DNA of 64,000 nucleotides from Streptomyces sp. C10-9-1 (GCF_024497955.1 NZ_JANHKP010000017.1:89759-153758); one strand, 5' to 3'; counted from the stretch's first letter, positions 19,531 to 29,272 are shown. Notes: generated from the sequence alone by a model not told the origin. Translations and numbers: made by a program.

Positions 19531-19753
19531 CCTGCGTCTCCCCCTGCGCCGGTCGGTTCCATCCGCTCTGCCCAGTATGCGCTACCTCCGACGGGGCTCC
19601 TCCTCCGCCACGGCCGGGACACCGGACGCGGTGTTGGTGCCGAACCGGTGAATACCGGTCAGGAGGCAGTGCCGAGGACCCCGCGGTGGACTAGTGTCGC
19701 GTCGGACTCGTGCAGGGGAGCGCGGGACGCCGCCTCAGGGGAGGGTTCTGACC

Positions 19754-21580
19754 ATGGCAGCGCAATTCGGCCGCCGTCTGCGCAAGGGGGCCACGACCAC
19801 AGCCGTCGCAGCGGCCGCGGTGGCCGCACTGTCGGCCTCTCAGCCGCCGGGTATAGCGCCGGCGACCTCGGGCGACAGCCAGGGCACCACGGACGCCACG
19901 CCCACCCCGGACACGCCCGCCACCGGCAACTCCCCTTACTACACCGACCTTCCGCCGCTGAACTCGCCGAACAGCACGAACCCGCCCGTGGGGACGGTCC
20001 TGGCGGGCACGGGCGAGGCGGGCATCCCGGCGACGGTCCTCGACGCCTACCGGCGCGCCGAGAGCACGGTCGCCGACACCGACCCCGCCTGCCGCCTCCC
20101 GTGGCAACTGCTCGCCGCGATCGGCAAGGTCGAGTCCGGCCAGGCCCGCGGCGGCCGCGTCGACTCCGAGGGCACCACCGTCGGACGCATCCTCGGCCCC
20201 GTCCTCAACGGCGTCGGCTTCGCCAACATCTCCGACACCGACGACGGGGCCTACGACGGCGACACCGTGCACGACCGCGCCGTGGGGCCGATGCAGTTCA
20301 TCCCGTCGACGTGGAAGACCTGGGGGCAGGACGCCAACGGCGACGGCCGCAAGGACCCCGACAACATCTACGACGCGGCGCTCGCCGCCGGACGGTACCT
20401 CTGCCACGGGGACCGCGACCTGACCGTCCAGGACGACCTGGACCGGGCGGTCCTGTCGTACAACCACTCGCGGGAGTACCTGCGCACCGTGCTCTCCTGG
20501 TTCGAGTTCTACCAGCGGGGCACGCACGAGGTTCCGGACGGCTCGGGTGTCCTGCCGTCCAGGCCGAGCCCGGACAGCTCACCGCAGCCCGCCCCGGTGC
20601 AGCCCGCCCCGCCCGTGCGCAAGCCCTCGCCGGCGCCGTCCCGGCCGGGGAAGGAGCCGAGCCCCGCGCCGTCGGAGCCCGGCAAGGGAGGCACGCCCAA
20701 GCCCAAGCCGACCCCCACCCCGACTCCGACCCCCACCCCGACGCCCACTCCGACGCCGACCCCCACTCCGACGCCGACCCCGACGCCGACCCCCACTCCG
20801 ACGCCGACTCCCAAGCCCACGCCCGTCACGGTGTCGACGGTCGAGGACGCGGGGAGCGGCCCGCTCACGGCGACGGCCGGCCGGGTCTTCGCCACGAGCG
20901 CCACCGTCCGCGTCCTGGACTCCTCGGGCGCCCCTGTCGCGGACCACCCCGTCCGCTTCACCGTCGTCGGTGAGACCGACGCCCGCTTCCCCGACGGAGC
21001 CACCGAGGCTGTGGCCACGACCGATGCCGACGGCAGGGTCGCCGCACCCGCCCTCCGCGCGGGTGAGAGGACCGGCACCTTCACCGTCCGCGCCGCGGTC
21101 GAGAACCCGCGGATCGCTCCCGTCGACTTCGAGGCGACCGTCACCGAGCGCCTCGCCGACACACTCGGCGCCGAGCAGGTGCGGCTCGTCGCGGCGCCCG
21201 GCGAGGCGTTCGGGCCTCTCACCGTCCGGGCCGTCCACGAGGGCGCCCCCGCCCCGCGCGTCACCGTCACCGCGACGATCACCCGGCCCGAGCCCGCCGA
21301 GGGCGAGGACCTGGGCGAGGGGACCGACGCGGCAGGTCCCTACTTCGAGCGCGTCGACGGCGGCACTCCCGTCCGCACCGTCACCCTGCTGACGGACGAG
21401 CAGGGACGCCTGGTCCTCTCGGGTATCCACGCGGGCGAGGCGGAGGGCACCTTCGGCCTGCGCCTGACCACGCCGGGTGGCGGACTGCTCGACGTCGTGC
21501 TGACCGTCGAGGCCCCCGCACCCGCGGACCCCGAGCCGACCGCCCGGGAGGCCTCTCCGTCCCCGTCCGCCGGGGCCTGA
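19754..21580 (+). CDS. Exported lytic transglycosylase with proline-threonine linker and Ig-like C-terminus
   Basis: A 608-residue cell-wall protein. ATG 19754 opens a basic N-terminus and an Ala-rich signal segment (to about residue 35). The catalytic domain (about residues 85-255) is of the MltB-like transglycosylase group: LPWQLLAAIGKVESGQ carries the catalytic Glu, followed by GPMQFIPSTWKTWGQDANGDGRKDPDNIYDAALAAGRYLC. Then comes a PAP/KPTPTPT linker (residues ~275-360) and a C-terminal half with Ig-like/invasin-type strands (ATVRVLDSSGAPVADHPVRF). The Ig part may hold the enzyme to wall polymers or a partner. GGGGAGGG precedes the start. Confidence 0.85.
   Translation: MAAQFGRRLRKGATTTAVAAAAVAALSASQPPGIAPATSGDSQGTTDATPTPDTPATGNSPYYTDLPPLNSPNSTNPPVGTVLAGTGEAGIPATVLDAYRRAESTVADTDPACRLPWQLLAAIGKVESGQARGGRVDSEGTTVGRILGPVLNGVGFANISDTDDGAYDGDTVHDRAVGPMQFIPSTWKTWGQDANGDGRKDPDNIYDAALAAGRYLCHGDRDLTVQDDLDRAVLSYNHSREYLRTVLSWFEFYQRGTHEVPDGSGVLPSRPSPDSSPQPAPVQPAPPVRKPSPAPSRPGKEPSPAPSEPGKGGTPKPKPTPTPTPTPTPTPTPTPTPTPTPTPTPTPTPTPTPKPTPVTVSTVEDAGSGPLTATAGRVFATSATVRVLDSSGAPVADHPVRFTVVGETDARFPDGATEAVATTDADGRVAAPALRAGERTGTFTVRAAVENPRIAPVDFEATVTERLADTLGAEQVRLVAAPGEAFGPLTVRAVHEGAPAPRVTVTATITRPEPAEGEDLGEGTDAAGPYFERVDGGTPVRTVTLLTDEQGRLVLSGIHAGEAEGTFGLRLTTPGGGLLDVVLTVEAPAPADPEPTAREASPSPSAGA
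20698..20821 (+). repeat. Tandem repeat encoding a Thr-Pro linker
   Basis: About 124 bp of alternating ACCCCG/ACTCCG/ACGCCG units with a short period, encoding an uninterrupted run of about 20 Thr-Pro dipeptides. Variation among the synonymous Pro and Thr codons shows slippage followed by drift. Likely length-variable between strains. Confidence 0.9.
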
Positions 21581-21857
21581 CAGCCGCAGGACCGACGGGG
21601 CCCCCGCCTCGCTGCTGCCGCGGGCGCACCCTCCGGGCGCGCCCGCGCAGGCGGTGCGGCGCGTGGCGCGTCTCCCGGGGGCACCTCCCCGAGCCGGGGA
21701 CGGCAGCCGCGGGAGGTGCCCTGCCCCTGCCATGAGGCGGCAGCGGCACCCCCGGTGGAGGCCGGTCCGGTGGGCGAATCCGGCGCCGCAGCGGGGCGTT
21801 CCCGCGCGGTCCGCTCCCCGGTGCCCCGGGCCCGGCCCCGTCCACCGGGAGCCGCAG

Positions 21858-24452
21858 CTACGGGGCGCGCCGCTCCTGGCGGGCCTTGGTGAAGCGTGTT
21901 GCCTCGGCCGTGGAGGGGTCCTCGGGCCACGGGTGCCTGGGGTAGCGGCCGCGCAGCTCGGCCCGCACCGCCCGGTAGCCCTCCTGCCAGAACGAGGCGA
22001 GGTCGGATGTCACCGCCGCCGGGCGCCCGGCGGGCGACAGCAGGTGCACCACGACCGGAACTCCCGCGATCCGCGGCGTCTCGCGGAGGCCGAACAGCTC
22101 CTGGAGCTTCACCGCCAGGACGGGCTGGTCCCCGGCGTAGTCCACGCGGACGCGCGATCCGCTCGGCACCTCCAGACGCTCCGGTGCCAACGCGTCCAGC
22201 CGGGACGCCTCGCCCGAGGCCCACGGCAGCAGCCGCCGCAGCGCCTCCCCGGCGGCGATGCGCCCGAGGTCCGCCCTCCGCCGGGCCCGTGACAGCTCGG
22301 GCTCCAGCCACTCCTCGCACCGGGAGAGCAAGGCCTCGTCCGACACCTCCGGCCAGGGCGGCCCCAGCACCCGGTGGAGGAACGCCAGGCGCTGGCGCAG
22401 TCCCTCCGCCTCCCCGGTCCAGCGCAGCAGCCCGCAGCCCTCCCGCCGCAAGCCGTCCAGCAGGGCCCGCCGAACCAGCCCGGCGTCCGGTGTGGGGAGG
22501 GGAGCGGTGGCCAACTCCACCGCCCCCAGCCGTTCCACGCGCCGCGCCACGACGTCGCCGCCCTCCCAGCCCACCTCCTCGACCTCCGTCAGCAGGTGCG
22601 CCGCCGCCGCGCGGGCAGCCCCCTCGGTGACCGCCGCCGCCAGCCGCACCCGAGCCGACGCGGCCGACACCGGACGGTCCGCCACCGCCACCGCGAGCCA
22701 CGGCTCACCGCGCAGGGGGGATGCGGCCCCGAGCTCCGCACGGGTTCCCGACGCCATCAGGAAGGTGCCTGCGCCGCGTGAGGAGGCGACCCGCTCAGGG
22801 AAGGCGAGGGCGGCGACCAGGCCGACGGCCGCCTCCCTGTTCCCGGCCCCCCGCCCCTCTCCTGCTGACTCCGGCGTCCCGGACCGTCCGGAGCGGGCAT
22901 CCGGGGGCAGGGCGGCCAGCGCTCCCTCCAGGCGGCGGGCCTCCGCCCGCCAGCGTGCCGCGTAGGCGTCCCCGCCTCGCCCCGCCGCGCGCCACGCGCC
23001 GGCCAGGTCGTCGCCGTACTCCCGGGGCGGCTCCTCGCTGAGCAGGGCCACGGCCTCGGCGGTGCGGCGCGCGCCCAGCTGCTCGGAACCGTCCAGAAGG
23101 GCCCTCGCCAGCCGCGGATGGACGCCCAGGCGGGACATCGCCGCGCCCCTCCGCGTCGCCCTGCCTTCCGCGTCGACCGCCCCCACGGCCGTGAGGACGG
23201 AGCGGGCGGCCGCCATGGCCCCGGCGGGCGGTGCGTCCGGCAGCGCCAGACCCGCCGCCTCCGGGTCGCCCCAGCACGCCACCCGCAGGGCGAAGGCCGC
23301 CAGGTCCGCCACCGCGATCTCCGGGGAGGGGAAGCGGGGCCTGCGGGCGTCGTCGGCAGCCGACCAGCAGCGGTAGACGACTCCCGGCGCCTCACGTCCT
23401 GCGCGCCCGGCCCGCTGCTCGGCGGCCGCCGCCGAGACGGGAACCGTGGCCAGCGAGCCGAGACCCCGGGCATGGTCCACGCGTGGCTCGCGGGCCAGAC
23501 CCGAGTCCACGACGACGCGGACCCCGGGCACGGTGAGGCTCGATTCGGCCACCGAGGTCGCCAGGACCACCCGCCGCCGCTCGCCGCCGCGCAGCACCGC
23601 CTCCTGGACGCCGGCCGGGGCCCGGCCGTGCAACTGGAGCACCTCGGCGCCCGTCCCTTCCAGCAGGCCCGCCGTGCGGGCGATCTCGCCCGTCCCGGGG
23701 AGGAAGCAGAGCACGTCCCCGGTGTGCTCGTGGAGGGCGCGACGCACCGTGGCCGCGACGTGCCTCAGCAACTGCGGATCCACCCGGGTGCCGTGGGCGG
23801 GACGGATGCCCGGGGGAGGGGGAGCGGACCGGAACTCCACGCCGTGGCTCTCGCCCCCGCTGCGGACCACCGGTGCCGGTGGGCCCGCCTCCGGGGACAG
23901 CAGGCGGGACCAGGTGCCCGTGTCGCTCGTCGCCGAGGCGGCCACCAGCCCCAGGTCCGGCCGCAGGGTGGCGCGGACGTCGACGAGGAAGGCCAGGGCG
24001 GTGTCGGCGTCCAGGTGGCGCTCGTGGCACTCGTCCAGGAGCACGGTGCCGACCCCCGGCAGCTCGGGGTCTCGCTGGAGCCGCTGGAGCAGCACCCCCG
24101 TGGTGACCACCTCGACGCGGGTGCCCGTGCCGACGCGCCGCTCACCGCGCACCGAGAAGCCGACGTCGCCGCCCACCTCCTGCCCGAGGAGCCAGGCCAT
24201 CCGGCGGGCTGCGGCCCGCACCGCCATCCTGCGCGGTTCGGCCACGATCACGGAGCGAGCCGCGGCTCCCGACGGCCCGCCCGCCGCCGGGCCCGCCCCT
24301 ATGAGGCCCGCGAGCGCGAGCGGCACCAGCGTGGTCTTGCCGGTGCCGGGCGGGGCGTGGAGCACCGCGACACCCTGTGCGTCGAGCGCGGCGAGCAACT
24401 CGGGCACGGCACGGCGGACGGGCAGGCGGTCGAGTACGTCGGTTCGGATCAC
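21858..24452 (-). CDS. hrpB: ATP-dependent helicase HrpB
   Basis: An 864-residue DEAH-type helicase. GTG at 24450-24452 follows GAGGGC and begins VIRTDVLDRLPV. Motif I APPGTGKTTLVPLAL lies near residue 32; motif II is LDECHERHLDADTALAFLVD; motif III ASATSDTGTW; motif VI EQRAGRAGREAPGVVYR. The C-terminal HrpB domain follows with FLMASGTRAELG, WLAVAVADRPVS and LQELFGLRETPRIAGVPVVVHLLSPAGRPAAVTSDLASFW. HrpB is a predicted RNA helicase whose role is not settled. Both neighbours are divergent or convergent, so it appears monocistronic. Confidence 0.95.
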   Translation of the reverse strand: MIRTDVLDRLPVRRAVPELLAALDAQGVAVLHAPPGTGKTTLVPLALAGLIGAGPAAGGPSGAAARSVIVAEPRRMAVRAAARRMAWLLGQEVGGDVGFSVRGERRVGTGTRVEVVTTGVLLQRLQRDPELPGVGTVLLDECHERHLDADTALAFLVDVRATLRPDLGLVAASATSDTGTWSRLLSPEAGPPAPVVRSGGESHGVEFRSAPPPPGIRPAHGTRVDPQLLRHVAATVRRALHEHTGDVLCFLPGTGEIARTAGLLEGTGAEVLQLHGRAPAGVQEAVLRGGERRRVVLATSVAESSLTVPGVRVVVDSGLAREPRVDHARGLGSLATVPVSAAAAEQRAGRAGREAPGVVYRCWSAADDARRPRFPSPEIAVADLAAFALRVACWGDPEAAGLALPDAPPAGAMAAARSVLTAVGAVDAEGRATRRGAAMSRLGVHPRLARALLDGSEQLGARRTAEAVALLSEEPPREYGDDLAGAWRAAGRGGDAYAARWRAEARRLEGALAALPPDARSGRSGTPESAGEGRGAGNREAAVGLVAALAFPERVASSRGAGTFLMASGTRAELGAASPLRGEPWLAVAVADRPVSAASARVRLAAAVTEGAARAAAAHLLTEVEEVGWEGGDVVARRVERLGAVELATAPLPTPDAGLVRRALLDGLRREGCGLLRWTGEAEGLRQRLAFLHRVLGPPWPEVSDEALLSRCEEWLEPELSRARRRADLGRIAAGEALRRLLPWASGEASRLDALAPERLEVPSGSRVRVDYAGDQPVLAVKLQELFGLRETPRIAGVPVVVHLLSPAGRPAAVTSDLASFWQEGYRAVRAELRGRYPRHPWPEDPSTAEATRFTKARQERRAP

Positions 24453-24770
24453 GCCCTCAGTCTGGTACGGCCGGCAGCGGCGCGGGCGCACTTGTCCACA
24501 GGCTCCGTGTGCCATCGGATCGTATGATCATCGGCTCTCCGGGCGAGTGGCCCGAGGCCGCCGGCCCGCACCGTCCGCCGAGGGCGTCCCGTCCGTCCCG
24601 GCACACCGCGCCCTCCGCCCGGCGACCGCGCCGCGGGTCCTCCGCCGCGGGTCCCGTCTCCCGCCACGGCGCCCTCGGCCGCGGGCCCGCCCCACCGGCG
24701 CCCGCGTCCCGGGACCCGGACCGGCGCGCCGGCCTCCGGGGACCGGCGCGGTCCCGCGCGGGCGATCCGG
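24453..24770. other. Gene-free gap between hrpB and the methyltransferase
   Basis: About 318 bp. Apart from a short hairpin near its right end and the presumed hrpB promoter near its left end I see nothing in it. Confidence 0.5.
24739..24755 (-). terminator. Short hairpin after the methyltransferase gene
   Basis: GGGACC (24739-24744) pairs with GGTCCC (24750-24755) around a five-base loop, 16 bp past the stop codon of the minus-strand methyltransferase. Confidence 0.45.
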
Positions 24771-25580
24771 TCAGTCCCGCTCGCAGACGAAGACGGCCGT
24801 TCCGGGGATCAGGTTGCCCCGCAGCGGCGACCAGCCGCCCCACTCCTGCACGTTCCACGACGGCCACTCCGGCTCGACCAGGTCCACCAGCCGGAACCCG
24901 CCCGCCACCACGTCCCGCACCCGGTCCCCCAGGGTCCGGTGGTGCTCCACGTAGACGGCCTCGCCCCGCTCGTCCTGCTCCACGTAGGGCGTCCGGTCGA
25001 AGTAGGAGGCGGCCACCGACAGGCCCTCCGGGCCGGGCTCGTCGGGGAAGGCCCAGCGGATCGGGTGCGTCACCGAGAAGACCCAGCGCCCACCGGGCCG
25101 CAGCACCCGCCGCACCTCGCGGAAGACCGCGACCGGGTCGGCCACGAACGGGACCGCGCCGTAGGCGGAGCAGGCGAGGTCGAAGGAGCCGTCCGCGAAG
25201 GGCAGGGCGCCAGCGTCCGCCTCCACCAGCGACACGTCCCCGCTGATACGCAGGGCGTGCTGGAGCTGCCGGTGGGAGAGGTCGAGGGCCACGGGCCGGG
25301 CCCCCCGGGCGGCCAGCCAGCGCGAGCACTGGGCGGCGCCGGCGCCGATCTCCAGGACGTCGAGCCCCGAGAGCGAGGCGACCGGTCCCAGCAGGGCGGC
25401 CTCCTCCTCGTCGAGCCCCTCGGGCCCCCACACGAACCGGCCGTCCCCGAGGAAGGCGCCGTGCTCGCGCTGGTACTCGTCCGCGTTCCGGTCCCACCAG
25501 CCGCGGTTCGCCCGGCTGCTCTCCGCGTCCCCCGCGTCACGGCGGGTGGCTTCCGGTTCGAAATCTTGGCTCATCGTCAC
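24771..25580 (-). CDS. Class I SAM-dependent methyltransferase
   Basis: A 269-residue methyltransferase with the classical fold: motif I LDVLEIGAGAAQCSRWLA near residue 75, motif II VALDLS, motif III region VEADAGALPFADGSFDLACS and a post-motif FREVRRVLRPGGRWVFSVTHP. N-terminal WWDRNADEYQREHG is typical of the UbiE/ubiquinone-like group in Streptomyces. Substrate unknown. Two starts are possible, 25580 or the second ATG six bases on. Divergent from rpsA; the 355-bp gap contains both promoters. Confidence 0.88.
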   Translation of the reverse strand: MTMSQDFEPEATRRDAGDAESSRANRGWWDRNADEYQREHGAFLGDGRFVWGPEGLDEEEAALLGPVASLSGLDVLEIGAGAAQCSRWLAARGARPVALDLSHRQLQHALRISGDVSLVEADAGALPFADGSFDLACSAYGAVPFVADPVAVFREVRRVLRPGGRWVFSVTHPIRWAFPDEPGPEGLSVAASYFDRTPYVEQDERGEAVYVEHHRTLGDRVRDVVAGGFRLVDLVEPEWPSWNVQEWGGWSPLRGNLIPGTAVFVCERD

Positions 25581-25709
25581 CGTCGTTGTAGTTTGCGTAC
25601 CGCGCAGCCGGGCCGGAGAGGTCCGCGCCGCGCGGGGCTGCCGTGGCCTCGGTGAACACGAGTTGTGCCGGATATGCGGCGCTGCGTCCCCGGTGGGCCG
25701 CTTCGCGCA

Positions 25710-25738
25710 TTGACCGTCTCCTGCTGCCCCCGTATGCT
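25710..25738 (+). promoter_or_regulatory. Sigma-70 (HrdB-type) promoter of rpsA
   Basis: TTGACC at 25710-25715 and TATGCT at 25733-25738 are separated by exactly 17 bp, close to the housekeeping consensus. It would give an untranslated leader of about 190 nt before the rpsA ATG at 25936. I did not recognise a named element in that leader. Confidence 0.8.
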
Positions 25739-25935
25739 ACAAGTTGCGCTGCGGGCCTGCGTGCCTCAGACGGAGCAGGCCGCGCTCGCATCTGTATGTA
25801 TGTCCCCTCGGTTCACGAGGCGCCCCGGATTCCCGGACGGCGCTTCCTAGGCTGTCCGGCTTCTGCAGCTGCGATACGGGCTCACGGCGTAGCAGTACCT
25901 ACGACTTCAATGTCCGTACCGGAGCCCTTTCCCAC

Positions 25936-27429
25936 ATGACGAGCAGCACCGAGACCACCGCCACCACCCCGCAGGTTGCGGTCAACGACATCGGTAACGA
26001 GGAAGCCTTCCTCGCCGCGATCGACGAGACGATCAAGTACTTCAACGACGGCGACATCGTCGACGGCGTCATCGTGAAGGTCGACCGGGACGAGGTCCTG
26101 CTCGACATCGGTTACAAGACCGAAGGTGTCATCCCGAGCCGCGAGCTCTCGATCAAGCACGACGTCGACCCGAACGAGGTCGTCAAGGTCGGCGACGAGA
26201 TCGAGGCCCTCGTCCTCCAGAAGGAGGACAAGGAAGGCCGCCTGATCCTCTCGAAGAAGCGCGCCCAGTACGAGCGTGCCTGGGGCACCATCGAGAAGAT
26301 CAAGGAAGAGGACGGCATCGTCACCGGTACCGTCATCGAGGTCGTCAAGGGTGGTCTCATCCTCGACATCGGCCTCCGCGGCTTCCTTCCGGCGTCCCTC
26401 GTCGAGATGCGCCGTGTCCGCGACCTCCAGCCCTACGTGGGCAAGGAGCTCGAGGCCAAGATCATCGAGCTGGACAAGAACCGCAACAACGTGGTCCTGT
26501 CCCGCCGCGCCTGGCTGGAGCAGACCCAGTCCGAGGTCCGCCAGACCTTCCTCACCACCCTGCAGAAGGGCCAGGTCCGCTCCGGCGTCGTCTCCTCGAT
26601 CGTCAACTTCGGTGCGTTCGTGGACCTGGGCGGCGTCGACGGCCTGGTGCACGTCTCCGAGCTGTCCTGGAAGCACATCGACCACCCGTCCGAGGTCGTC
26701 GAGGTCGGCCAGGAGGTCACCGTCGAGGTCCTCGACGTGGACATGGACCGCGAGCGTGTCTCCCTGTCGCTGAAGGCGACGCAGGAGGACCCGTGGCAGC
26801 AGTTCGCCCGCACCCACCAGATCGGCCAGGTCGTCCCGGGCAAGGTCACCAAGCTGGTTCCCTTCGGTGCGTTCGTCCGCGTGGACGAGGGCATCGAGGG
26901 CCTGGTCCACATCTCCGAGCTGGCCGAGCGCCACGTGGAGATCCCGGAGCAGGTCGTCCAGGTCAACGACGAGATCTTCGTCAAGGTCATCGACATCGAC
27001 CTTGAGCGTCGCCGGATCAGCCTCTCGCTGAAGCAGGCCAACGAGTCCTTCGGCGCCGACCCGTCCGCGGTCGAGTTCGACCCGACCCTGTACGGCATGG
27101 CCGCGTCCTACGACGACCAGGGCAACTACATCTACCCCGAGGGCTTCGACCCCGAGACCAACGACTGGCTGCCGGGCTACGAGGCCCAGCGCGAGGCGTG
27201 GGAGACCCAGTACGCCGAGGCGCAGCAGCGCTTCGAGCAGCACCAGGCCCAGGTCATCAAGTCCCGCGAGGCCGACGAGGCCGCCGCTGCCGAGGGTGGC
27301 AACGCCGCTCCGGCCGCAGCGCCGACCGGTGGCTCCTACTCCTCGGAGTCGGACGACAACTCCGGCGCCCTGGCGTCGGACGAGGCGCTCGCCGCCCTGC
27401 GCGAGAAGCTGGCGGGCGGCCAGAGCTGA
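25936..27429 (+). CDS. rpsA: 30S ribosomal protein S1
   Basis: A 497-residue S1 protein with four S1 RNA-binding domains: DGDIVDGVIVKVDRDEVLLDIG (about residues 38-107), EDGIVTGTVIEVVKGGLILDIG (~125-190), KGQVRSGVVSSIVNFGAFVDLG (~210-280) and IGQVVPGKVTKLVPFGAFVRVD (~297-365). This is the actinobacterial domain number, against six in E. coli. The C-terminus after ~residue 375 is rich in Ala, Gln and Glu and lacks structure. Codon use is more strict than in neighbours (CTC, GTC, AAG, CGC), as expected for a highly expressed gene. It sits behind a near-consensus promoter and ends in a terminator with a U-run. The ATG lacks a strong Shine-Dalgarno, also common for S1. Confidence 0.97.
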   Translation: MTSSTETTATTPQVAVNDIGNEEAFLAAIDETIKYFNDGDIVDGVIVKVDRDEVLLDIGYKTEGVIPSRELSIKHDVDPNEVVKVGDEIEALVLQKEDKEGRLILSKKRAQYERAWGTIEKIKEEDGIVTGTVIEVVKGGLILDIGLRGFLPASLVEMRRVRDLQPYVGKELEAKIIELDKNRNNVVLSRRAWLEQTQSEVRQTFLTTLQKGQVRSGVVSSIVNFGAFVDLGGVDGLVHVSELSWKHIDHPSEVVEVGQEVTVEVLDVDMDRERVSLSLKATQEDPWQQFARTHQIGQVVPGKVTKLVPFGAFVRVDEGIEGLVHISELAERHVEIPEQVVQVNDEIFVKVIDIDLERRRISLSLKQANESFGADPSAVEFDPTLYGMAASYDDQGNYIYPEGFDPETNDWLPGYEAQREAWETQYAEAQQRFEQHQAQVIKSREADEAAAAEGGNAAPAAAPTGGSYSSESDDNSGALASDEALAALREKLAGGQS

Positions 27430-27459
27430 CGCTCCGGCCCCGGTCACCGCACCGCTGAC

Positions 27460-27501
27460 GTACGGCCCGCTCCCCACCGGGGGGCGGGCCGTACCGCTTT
27501 T
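27460..27501 (+). terminator. Rho-independent terminator of rpsA
   Basis: A 16-bp stem (27460-27475 with 27479-27494, one G-U pair) around a three-base loop is followed by CGCTTTT. A U-run after a stem is uncommon in this genome and supports a true intrinsic terminator. Confidence 0.88.
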
Positions 27502-27602
27502 CCCCTGCTCCCGCGCCGGCCGACCCGGCGCACGGCCCGGTCACGGGAATGCCGCACCGACACTGCGCGTTGTCGCAGTCGACACGAGGAGGAGCGGTAA
27601 CC

Positions 27603-28544
27603 GTGCTTGATCCGCAGGGACTGTACGAGTGGGACCCCAAGGGGCTCGCGGTGGTCGACATGGCTCTCGCGCAGGAGTCGGCGGGGCTCGTCATGCTGTA
27701 CCACTTCGAGGGGTACATCGACGCGGGAGAGACCGGCGACCAGATCGTCGGCCACCTGCTGGACACGCTTCCGCACCAGGTCGTGGCCCGTTTCGACCAC
27801 GACCGCCTGGTCGACTACCGTGCCCGCCGCCCGCTGCTCACCTTCCGGCGCGACCGCTGGACCGCCTACGACACGCCGACACTGGAGCTGCGTCTGGTCC
27901 AGGACGCGACGGGCGCTCCCTTCCTGCTGCTCTCCGGCCCCGAGCCGGACGTCGAGTGGGAGCGCTTCGCCGCGGCGGTCCGCCAGATCGCCGAGCGGCT
28001 GCGGGTGCGCCTCGCCGTCAACTTCCACGGCATCCCCATGGGCGTCCCGCACACCCGCCCCGTCGGGCTCACCCCTCACGGCAACCGTGCCGACCTGGTG
28101 CCGGGCCACCGCAGCCCGTTCGACGAGGCGCAGGTCCCCGGCAGCGCCGAGGCGCTGGTGGAGTACCGCCTGATGCAGGCCGGCCGGGACGTCCTCGGGG
28201 TCGCTGCCCACGTGCCCCACTACGTGGCCCGCTCCGCCTACCCGGACGCGGCCCTCACCGCGCTGGAGGCCATCACCGCGGCCACCGGGATCGTGCTGCC
28301 CGGCGTCGCGCACGCGCTGCGTACCGCGGCGCAGCGCACCCAGACGGAGATCGAGCGCCAGATCCGCGAAGGCGACGAGGAACTCACCGCCCTCGTCCAG
28401 GGGCTTGAGCACCAGTACGACGCGATCGCCGGTGCCGAGACGCGCGGGAGCCTGGTCGCGGAACCGGTGGACCTCCCCTCCGCGGACGAGATCGGCAGGG
28501 AGTTCGAGCGCTTCCTGGCCGAACGTGAGGGCGATTCGGGGTGA
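27603..28544 (+). CDS. PAC2 family protein
   Basis: A 313-residue protein of the PAC2 (proteasome assembly chaperone 2) family, which in actinobacteria is conserved but without proven function. GTG 27603 sits after AGGAGGAGCGG. Family marks are MLYHFEGYIDAGETGDQIVGHLL near the N-terminus, LLSGPEPDVEWERF, NFHGIPMGVPHTRPVGLTPHGN, and VPHYVARSAYPDAALTALEAI. Actinobacteria do have proteasomes, so a link is possible but unproven. It lies between rpsA and coaE on the same strand; the 125-bp gap to coaE contains a possible -10 TAGGCT at 28550. Confidence 0.88.
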   Translation: MLDPQGLYEWDPKGLAVVDMALAQESAGLVMLYHFEGYIDAGETGDQIVGHLLDTLPHQVVARFDHDRLVDYRARRPLLTFRRDRWTAYDTPTLELRLVQDATGAPFLLLSGPEPDVEWERFAAAVRQIAERLRVRLAVNFHGIPMGVPHTRPVGLTPHGNRADLVPGHRSPFDEAQVPGSAEALVEYRLMQAGRDVLGVAAHVPHYVARSAYPDAALTALEAITAATGIVLPGVAHALRTAAQRTQTEIERQIREGDEELTALVQGLEHQYDAIAGAETRGSLVAEPVDLPSADEIGREFERFLAEREGDSG

Positions 28545-28669
28545 TCGGCTAGGCTGCGGGCGCCGCCGCCGGTCCGGCAGATGCGTGGAGGAACCCGCTG
28601 CCGCAGCCGGTGGGGCCCGCCCGGCGCCGCGCGGGGCGGAACGAGCGTCGAGCGTGGTGGAGGCAGGGC

Positions 28670-29272
28670 GTGCTGACCGTGGGCCTGACCGGTGGGATCG
28701 GTGCCGGCAAGAGCGAGGTGTCCCGGCTTCTCGCCTCGTACGGTGCGGTCCTGGTGGACGCCGACCGCATCGCCCGGGAGGTCGTGGAGCCCGGGACCGA
28801 GGGGCTCGCCGCGGTGGTCCGGGAGTTCGGCGCGGACGTCCTGCTGCCGGACGGAGCGCTGGACCGGGCGAAGCTGGGGGCGCTGGTGTTCGGCGACCGC
28901 GAGCGGCTGGCCGTCCTCAACGGCATCGTGCACCCGCTCGTGCGGGCCCGCTCCCAGGAGCTGCAGGATGCCGCAGGCCCCGGAGACGTGGTCGTCCACG
29001 ACGTCCCCCTGCTCACCGAGAACGGCCTGGTGGACCTGTACGACCTGGTCGTGGTCGTGGACGCGGACCCGGCCACCCAGCTGGACCGGCTGGTGCGGCT
29101 GCGCGGCATGGCGGAGCCGGAGGCCCGGGCCCGGATGGCGGCCCAGGCCACCCGTGAGCAGCGGCTCGCCGTCGCCGACATCGTGATCGACAACGACGGT
29201 CCGCTCGACGCGCTCGAGCCCCGGGTGCGGGCCGTGTGGGAGGAGCTGGCGGCCAGGACGGCGGGAGGGTAG
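28670..29272 (+). CDS. coaE: Dephospho-CoA kinase
   Basis: A 200-residue kinase that phosphorylates the 3'-OH of dephospho-CoA, the last step of coenzyme A synthesis. GTG 28670 follows GGAGGCAGG and gives VLTVGLTGGIGAGKSEVSRLLASYG, with the P-loop GGIGAGKS at residues 8-15. The DADRIAREVVEPG segment and VVHDVPLLTENGLVDLYD match the CoA-binding and LID regions; RMAAQATREQRLAVAD and VIDNDG close the protein. Length is normal for the single-domain form; mycobacterial versions carry an extra domain that is absent here. Confidence 0.95.
   Translation: MLTVGLTGGIGAGKSEVSRLLASYGAVLVDADRIAREVVEPGTEGLAAVVREFGADVLLPDGALDRAKLGALVFGDRERLAVLNGIVHPLVRARSQELQDAAGPGDVVVHDVPLLTENGLVDLYDLVVVVDADPATQLDRLVRLRGMAEPEARARMAAQATREQRLAVADIVIDNDGPLDALEPRVRAVWEELAARTAGG

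Noticed and set aside
19560..19753. c-di-AMP (ydaO-yuaA) riboswitch before the transglycosylase
   Set aside because: The gene type is a common target, but the conserved sequence blocks of that riboswitch were not found; only the short repeat ACCGGT-GAAT-ACCGGT is present.
20698..20821. CRISPR-like array
   Set aside because: The repeats are short-period and coding (Thr-Pro), without unique spacers.
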